From assembly GCF_003058055.1 (NCBI RefSeq), contig NZ_QBTZ01000001.1, positions 4,730,001 to 4,794,000 of the forward strand: 64,000 nt of DNA, in the 5' to 3' direction. Origin of the DNA: Acidovorax sp. 107. Lineage in GTDB: Bacteria > Pseudomonadota > Gammaproteobacteria > Burkholderiales > Burkholderiaceae_C. Below, piece by piece: positions 57,776-64,000 of the stretch (its first letter is position 1; every line of letters starts with the position of its first letter). Made by a program: the position numbers and the translations under genes. The notes under the pieces are model-generated. The model was given only the letters and a program-made list of their open reading frames with translations. It had not been told where the DNA came from and made no database searches.

Positions 57776-58633
57776 TCAAGCTCCAAAGTTGTTTTCGAGG
57801 AATCCGTTTTTCTTGGTGACGTCGTCCAGTGCCACCAAGGTCTCCAGCAGCGCCTTCATGTGCTTGAGCGGCACGGCGTTGGGGCCGTCCGACCAGGCCT
57901 CGGCGGGGCGGGGGTGGGTTTCCATGAACAGGCCCGCCACGCCCACGGCCACACCGGCACGCGCCAGCACGGGCACCATCTCGCGCGCGCCGCCGCTCAC
58001 GGCTCCCAGGCCGCCAGGCTTTTGCACCGAGTGGGTCACATCGAACACCACAGGTGCGCCGGAGTTGCGCATCTCGGCCAGGCTGGTCATGTCGGCCACC
58101 AGGTTGTTGTAACCAAAGCTCACGCCGCGTTCGCAGGCCAGAAACCGGTCTTCCGACAGGCCGACTTCGGCCGCTGCAGACCGGGCCTTGTCAATGACGT
58201 TCTTCATGTCCCAGGGCGCGAGGAACTGGCCCTTCTTGATGTTCACCGGCTTGCCGCTTTGCGCCACGGCACGGATGAAATCCGTCTGGCGGCACAGGAA
58301 GGCGGGCGTTTGCAGCACGTCCACCACGCTGGCCACCTCGGCCACATGCGAGGTGTCGTGCACATCGGTCAGGATGGGGAGTTGCAGCTGGCGGCGCACT
58401 TCGTCCAATATCTTCAGGCCGGCTTCCAGCCCCACACCGCGCTTGCTGGTGCCGGAGGAACGGTTGGCCTTGTCGAAGGAGCCCTTGTAGATCAGCGGAA
58501 TACCCAGCGGTGCACAGGCTTCCTTGAGCTGGCCCGCGACGTCAAGCGACATCTCCAGGCCTTCAATGGAACAGGTGCCCGCGATCAGGAAAAAGCGATG
58601 TTGAAGGCCGACATTGAATCCGCACAGCTGCAT
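57776..58633 (-). CDS. kdsA: 3-deoxy-8-phosphooctulonate synthase (KdsA)
   Basis: 285 residues. It condenses phosphoenolpyruvate with arabinose 5-phosphate to give KDO 8-phosphate for lipopolysaccharide. Visible motifs are [49 protein letters not shown] and [17 protein letters not shown]. The start ATG is preceded by GGGGA and lies 12 bases after the pyrG stop. Confidence 0.96.
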   Translation of the reverse strand: MQLCGFNVGLQHRFFLIAGTCSIEGLEMSLDVAGQLKEACAPLGIPLIYKGSFDKANRSSGTSKRGVGLEAGLKILDEVRRQLQLPILTDVHDTSHVAEVASVVDVLQTPAFLCRQTDFIRAVAQSGKPVNIKKGQFLAPWDMKNVIDKARSAAAEVGLSEDRFLACERGVSFGYNNLVADMTSLAEMRNSGAPVVFDVTHSVQKPGGLGAVSGGAREMVPVLARAGVAVGVAGLFMETHPRPAEAWSDGPNAVPLKHMKALLETLVALDDVTKKNGFLENNFGA

Positions 58634-58645
58634 GGTGAGGTCCCC

Positions 58646-60336
<1,691 letters not shown>

Positions 60337-60395
60337 GATGGCGCCCCGGCGACACCCCCGCGGGCAGGGTCACCCCCGTCTGCTAAATTCGCCCC

Positions 60396-61619
60396 ATGAA
60401 TGAGCTTGCTGGCAAACACATTGTTCTGGGTCTGAGTGGAGGCGTGGCTTGCTACAAGGCGGCCGATCTGTGTCGCCAGCTGATCAAGGAGGGCGCCACC
60501 GTGCAGGTGGTGATGACCGGGGCGGCCGAGCAGTTCATCACTCCGGTCACCATGCAGGCCCTGTCGGGCCGCACGGTGTACGGCTCGCAATGGGATGCCC
60601 GCGAGCCCAACAACATGCCCCACATCAACCTGAGCCGCGAGGCGGACGCGATCTTGATCGCGCCCTGCAGTGCGGACTTCATCGCGCGCCTGGTGCAGGG
60701 CCGGGCGGATGAGTTGCTCAGCCTGATGTGCCTGGCGCGCCCCGCGCAGCGCGTGCCGTTGCTGCTGGCTCCTGCGATGAATCGCGAAATGTGGGCCCAC
60801 CCCGCGACGCAGCGCAATCTGGCGCAGGTGGCGCAGGATGGTGCCGTGGTGCTGGGCGTGGGCAATGGCGACCAGGCCTGTGGCGAGACGGGTGACGGCC
60901 GCATGCTGGAGCCGCTGGAGATGCTGGACGAGCTGATCGCTTTTTTCACGCCCAAGACCCTCGCGGGCCGGTCGGTGCTCGTTACGGCAGGGCCCACGTT
61001 TGAAGCCATCGATCCGGTGCGCGGCATCACCAACCTGTCGAGCGGAAAGATGGGCTTTGCCGTGGCCCGTGCGGCGCGCGAGGCAGGTGCCGATGTCACC
61101 CTGGTCGCGGGGCCTGTGCATGTGCCCACGCCACGCGGTGTGCGGCGCGTCAATGTGCAGTCTGCCCAGGAGATGTTGGCGGCGGTGGAGCGGCATGTCC
61201 AGGCTGTGTCGGTGTTTGTCGCCACGGCTGCGGTGGCCGACTGGCGCCCGGCCCACCAGTCTGATCAGAAGATCAAAAAAGACGGTTCGGGCCAGTCCCC
61301 GTCGCTGGAGTTTGTCGAGAATCCTGACATCCTGGCCACCGTCGCTCGATCGCCCCATGCGTTGCAGGGCGACCTCTTTTGTGTGGGTTTTGCGGCCGAA
61401 AGCCATGATCTACTCGCCCATGCCACGGCCAAGCGGGCACGCAAGGGTGTGCCGCTGCTGGTGGGCAACATCGGCCCGGCCACTTTTGGGCAGGACGATA
61501 ACGCGCTGTTGTTGGTGGATGCGCAGGGCCATCGCGAGCTGTCCCGCGCCTCCAAGCGCGTGCTGGCGCAGCAGCTCATCGCCGAAATTGCCGCGCGTTT
61601 GCCACCCTTGCATGCTTGA
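60396..61619 (+). CDS. coaBC: Bifunctional phosphopantothenoylcysteine decarboxylase/synthetase (CoaBC)
   Basis: 407 residues. The CoaC flavin domain starts HIVLGLSGGVACYKAADL and has the active-site histidine in MPHINLS, the PAMNREMW motif and the cysteine loop ACGETGDGRM. The CoaB domain begins SVLVTAGPTFEAIDPVRGIT with LSSGKMGFAVARA and FVENPDILATVA. Together they turn phosphopantothenate and cysteine into phosphopantetheine for coenzyme A. Followed 24 bases later by a small membrane-protein gene and dut. Confidence 0.96.
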   Translation: MNELAGKHIVLGLSGGVACYKAADLCRQLIKEGATVQVVMTGAAEQFITPVTMQALSGRTVYGSQWDAREPNNMPHINLSREADAILIAPCSADFIARLVQGRADELLSLMCLARPAQRVPLLLAPAMNREMWAHPATQRNLAQVAQDGAVVLGVGNGDQACGETGDGRMLEPLEMLDELIAFFTPKTLAGRSVLVTAGPTFEAIDPVRGITNLSSGKMGFAVARAAREAGADVTLVAGPVHVPTPRGVRRVNVQSAQEMLAAVERHVQAVSVFVATAAVADWRPAHQSDQKIKKDGSGQSPSLEFVENPDILATVARSPHALQGDLFCVGFAAESHDLLAHATAKRARKGVPLLVGNIGPATFGQDDNALLLVDAQGHRELSRASKRVLAQQLIAEIAARLPPLHA

Positions 61620-61643
61620 CCGCCACTGCGGTGGGGAGGTGTG

Positions 61644-62138
61644 ATGACAACTGGTGCGACCAAGCCCGACTGGGACACGCCGCCCGATGGCGACTTCGCG
61701 GCCTATGTGGAGCGCCTCACGGCCCCGCTGCCTGCGCAAGAAGCCCGAACACCGCAGGCAAATGCAGCGGTCGCCACCAGGGCTGCGCAGCCATCCGCGC
61801 CCGGTGCCAAGCCCATCCCGGTGGCCCAGGCACTGCCGCCCGATCTGCTGCAGATGATGCGGCCCCTGGCTGGGGTACTGCGCACGGTGCGTGCGTTGTT
61901 GCTGGTCATGATTGTTCTGCATGGCATCGCGCTGCTCCTGCTGGGCAGGGGCTCGCTGGCGGGGTTGGTGGTCATGGGGTCTGTGTGGTGGGCGCTGGGC
62001 TGGCTGATGCAGTCGGCTGCGCAAGTTGGGGGGGCTCAGGCCGCGGATGTGCGCGCGGGGGCGCAACCGTTGCAAGAGCGCCTGCGGCAAGTGGCGCAGC
62101 AGCGCAGTAGTACAGGAACAGGAAAGAAAAAACCGTGA
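61644..62138 (+). CDS. Unrecognised small membrane protein between coaBC and dut
   Basis: 164 residues. The N-terminal half is low-complexity (Pro/Ala/Gln-rich) and soluble. Two hydrophobic helices follow (about 85-101 and 108-125), then an Ala/Gln/Arg-rich tail ending GTGKKKP. No family recognised. GGGGAGG precedes the ATG at 61644 (GTG at 61641 also possible). The stop overlaps the dut GTG start (GTGA at 62135-62138), so dut translation is coupled to this gene. Confidence 0.7.
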   Translation: MTTGATKPDWDTPPDGDFAAYVERLTAPLPAQEARTPQANAAVATRAAQPSAPGAKPIPVAQALPPDLLQMMRPLAGVLRTVRALLLVMIVLHGIALLLLGRGSLAGLVVMGSVWWALGWLMQSAAQVGGAQAADVRAGAQPLQERLRQVAQQRSSTGTGKKKP

Positions 62139-62581
62139 AGATTGACGTCAAGATTCTCGATCCGCGCATGGCGGACCAATTGCCCACCTATGCCACGCCC
62201 GGTAGCGCGGGGCTGGACCTGCGTGCCTGCCTGGATGCGCCGCTGACGCTGCAGCCTAACGCGTGGCAACTGGTGCCCACGGGTATTGCGATCTACCTTC
62301 AGGATCCGGGTTACGCCGCGCTGATCCTGCCGCGCTCGGGTCTGGGTCACAAGCACGGGATCGTGCTGGGCAATCTGGTGGGGTTGATCGACAGCGATTA
62401 CCAGGGGCAGCTCATGGTGAGCGCATGGAACCGCAGCAACGTGGCTTTTACCCTGGAGCCCATGGAGCGCCTGGCTCAGCTGGTGATCGTTCCGGTGGTG
62501 CAGGCGCAGTTCAATGTCGTCACCGAGTTTGCGGCCACGCAGCGGGGCGAGGGCGGGTACGGCTCCACCGGCAAGTCCTGA
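62135..62581 (+). CDS. dut: Deoxyuridine 5'-triphosphate nucleotidohydrolase (dUTPase)
   Basis: 148 residues, trimeric dUTPase. Conserved motifs in order: GSAGLDLRA (1), [13 protein letters not shown] (2), [20 protein letters not shown] (3), [13 protein letters not shown] (4) and the C-terminal GEGGYGSTG (5). It prevents uracil incorporation into DNA and supplies dUMP. The start is GTG within the stop of the preceding gene. The coaBC-dut linkage is common in proteobacteria. Confidence 0.96.
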   Translation: MKIDVKILDPRMADQLPTYATPGSAGLDLRACLDAPLTLQPNAWQLVPTGIAIYLQDPGYAALILPRSGLGHKHGIVLGNLVGLIDSDYQGQLMVSAWNRSNVAFTLEPMERLAQLVIVPVVQAQFNVVTEFAATQRGEGGYGSTGKS

Positions 62582-62784
62582 AGCGCAACTTTGTCCGGCT
62601 CTGGGCTGGTTGCTCGTTTGCGGCCGGGTTGTAAGACCCCGCTTACGTTTCGATGGACCTGTTACCGACAAGGCGATGGCTCCTGTGTCTACGCAGCGGC
62701 ATCCTCAAGCGTTGTTCCAATCTGCACATGGGCCCCGAGCTTCGTTCGCCAGGGCCTCTCCCCAACAACTTCAGGAGATTGAAA

Positions 62785-63285
62785 ATGCAATTCACCCGTC
62801 CTCTCGCCCTCGCGGGTACCGTGGTTCTGGCTGCTTCGCTGGCCGCTTGTGGCCATAGCCGTCCAGCGCCTGCTCCGCAATATTCCGGCGGTTATTCCAG
62901 CGGCTATCAGACGGCGCCTGCCTATCCCCAAAACCAGACGGGCACCGAATATGGGCGCGTATCCAACATCGAGGTGCTGCAAGGCCGCAGTCAAGGGCAG
63001 ACCACTGGCACTGGTGCCGTGCTGGGTGCGGTGGTCGGCGGCGTTCTGGGGAACCAGGTGGGCAAGGGCACCGGTCGCGCCGCAGCGACCGCCGTTGGGG
63101 TATTGGGCGGCGCGGTGGCTGGCAACGCCATCGAGGGGCGCAACAACCAGGAGTCCGTGCAGGGGTATCGCTTGTCGGTGCAGCTCGACCAGGGGGGCTA
63201 CCGCGTGTATGACGTGAGCAGCCCCGGCGATCTGCGCATTGGCGACAGGGTGCGCCTGTACAACGGCCAGATTTCGCGCCTGTAA
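62785..63285 (+). CDS. Glycine-zipper 2TM outer-membrane lipoprotein (SlyB-like)
   Basis: 166 residues. The lipobox is LAASLAAC. A Gly/Ser/Tyr-rich linker precedes IEVLQGRSQGQTTGTGAVLG, typical of the Rickettsia 17-kDa/SlyB group, then the glycine-zipper hairpin and a C-terminal beta-rich part (RLSVQLDQGGYRVYDVSS...GDRVRLYNGQISRL). Probably a structural envelope lipoprotein. AGGAG precedes the ATG at 62785; the earlier open frame has no family features. A very strong hairpin follows. Confidence 0.88.
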   Translation: MQFTRPLALAGTVVLAASLAACGHSRPAPAPQYSGGYSSGYQTAPAYPQNQTGTEYGRVSNIEVLQGRSQGQTTGTGAVLGAVVGGVLGNQVGKGTGRAAATAVGVLGGAVAGNAIEGRNNQESVQGYRLSVQLDQGGYRVYDVSSPGDLRIGDRVRLYNGQISRL

Positions 63286-63306
63286 GCGAACAGGCTGACC
63301 TAACTG

Positions 63307-63349
63307 CCACGGGCGCCCTGAAACGATTCAGGGCGCCCGTGGTGCTTTT
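63307..63349. terminator. Strong bidirectional hairpin terminator
   Basis: CCACGGGCGCCCTGAA (63307-63322), loop ACGA, TTCAGGGCGCCCGTGG (63327-63342), followed by TGCTTTTG. Perfect 16-pair stem between the glycine-zipper gene and the convergent SlyD-like gene. Confidence 0.85.
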
Positions 63350-63361
63350 GAAAGGGCGCTC

Positions 63362-63886
63362 TCAGTGCAGCAGCGAGTTGCCCGGCGCCTGGGGCTGGAC
63401 GCGGAAGAAGCCGGTTCCGGCTGTGCCGCGTCCGATTTCGTCTTCGGTGGCTTCGCGCACGGCCTGTACCGTCAATTGCAGGCGCAATGCAATGCCTGCG
63501 AGCGGGTGGTTGCCGTCGAGCACGATATGGTCGGGATAGATCTCGGCCACGGTGTAGAGAGCCGTGCGGGGGGCATCAGGGTTGCAGCCTTCGGGCAGGG
63601 CCATGCCGTCAAAGGTCATGCCTTCTTCAATCTCGGCGGGGAAGAGGGCGCGGGGCTCCAGAAACAGCAATTGGTCGTTGAAGTCACCGAAAGCGTCCTC
63701 GGGTTCGAGGTGCAGCGCCAGCGTGGCGCCGGGGCCGTGGCCCTGCAGGGCTTCTTCGATACGGGGCAGCAGATCGTCACCGCCGACCAGAAACTCCACG
63801 GGCTCGTCGAGCACGTCGAGTTCTTCGCCCAGGGTGTCTTTCAGGGTCCAGGTCAGTGCGACCACACATTGTTGGGTAATTTCCAT
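63362..63886 (-). CDS. slyD: FKBP-type peptidyl-prolyl isomerase (SlyD-like)
   Basis: 174 residues. FKBP core interrupted by an insert-in-flap domain, as in SlyD: EFLVGGDDLLPRIEEALQGH, HLEPEDAFGDFNDQLLF, and the returning DGNHPLAGIALRLQLTVQAV. The His-rich metal-binding tail of E. coli SlyD is missing; the protein ends APGNSLLH. It probably acts as a cytoplasmic folding helper. The ATG at 63886 gives the family start MEITQQCVVALTWTL. A divergent gene begins 54 bases away. Confidence 0.88.
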   Translation of the reverse strand: MEITQQCVVALTWTLKDTLGEELDVLDEPVEFLVGGDDLLPRIEEALQGHGPGATLALHLEPEDAFGDFNDQLLFLEPRALFPAEIEEGMTFDGMALPEGCNPDAPRTALYTVAEIYPDHIVLDGNHPLAGIALRLQLTVQAVREATEDEIGRGTAGTGFFRVQPQAPGNSLLH

Positions 63887-63940
63887 AGGAGAATTGTCGC
63901 AGTTTGACCAACGGCCCCACCAAGGGGCAACACTTCTCCC

Positions 63941-64000
63941 ATGGACATCCAGCAACCCCTGGCCCTGCTCGGCGGCCTCACTCCCGCGCAATTCATGCGC
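63941..64000 (+). CDS. N-terminus of probable cupin ribosomal-protein hydroxylase (RoxA/YcfD-like), cut by window end
   Basis: Only 20 codons are inside the window, beginning MDIQQPLALLGGLTPAQFMR. The phrase LGGLTPAQFMR is the typical opening of cupin-4/JmjC-type 50S ribosomal protein L16 arginine hydroxylases, which in this group often lie beside a slyD-like gene. It is divergent from slyD. The identification rests on a short stretch and on context. Confidence 0.55.
   Translation, partial: MDIQQPLALLGGLTPAQFMR

Overview
The window is about 64 kb of GC-rich chromosome from a beta-proteobacterium. Gene order and protein style (nuo operon ending in DUF2818 and DUF1178 genes, Bug-type binding proteins, pyrG-kdsA-DUF1330-eno-ftsB, QueG/TsaE/AmiC block, short TAGC/GCGCT repeats) point to the Comamonadaceae, Acidovorax-like. 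That placement is an inference from gene content; no 16S gene or tRNA is present. I see no CRISPR array, no complete insertion sequence and no prophage.

Layout. 1-11.9 kb: the 3' part of the respiratory complex I operon (nuoF partial, then nuoG to nuoN) plus two small trailing genes. 11.9-18.9 kb: a minus-strand ABC exporter, then a plus-strand branched-chain amino acid/amide type ABC importer (livG, livF, binding protein, livH, livM). 18.9-28.8 kb: a mainly minus-strand block with a Tat-exported lipocalin-like protein, a PLP cysteine-synthase-like enzyme, an AT-rich orphan membrane protein, a fused FtsX-type permease, its LolD-like ATPase, miaA and a Bcr/CflA efflux pump; one small heat-shock gene points the other way inside it. 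ATPase, permease and lipocalin together look like a split AttEFGH-type system.

29-41.3 kb: a secreted beta-lactamase-fold hydrolase, a lipoprotein alpha/beta hydrolase, pilU, gdhA, a lipoprotein glycerophosphodiesterase with an EF-hand-like stretch, an outer-membrane-like protein, mutL, a DedA protein, a glycine-zipper lipoprotein and a chemoreceptor. 41.3-49.6 kb: cupin, amiC-tsaE divergent from queG, an SGNH esterase coupled to an AEC carrier, and two Bug binding proteins around xerD. 49.7-55.7 kb: two tandem degenerate EAL-HDOD paralogues, a DUF455 ferritin-like protein, a gamma-carbonic-anhydrase-like protein, Hsp33 and an unrecognised cysteine-containing protein.

55.8-64 kb: a housekeeping block read leftward (pyrG, kdsA, DUF1330, eno, ftsB) and one read rightward (coaBC, a small membrane protein, dut, a glycine-zipper lipoprotein), then a SlyD-like isomerase and the first 20 codons of a probable ribosomal-protein hydroxylase running off the end.

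Most of the window is ordinary core genome. The less ordinary points are: a dispersed short repeat family that sits both between genes and in frame inside genes; a long imperfect palindrome next to the Hsp20 gene; an AT-rich two-membrane-segment protein of unknown function; a LivF ATPase with arginine in place of the Walker A lysine; the split Att-like locus; the tandem degenerate EAL-HDOD proteins; and an EF-hand-like insertion in the glycerophosphodiesterase.
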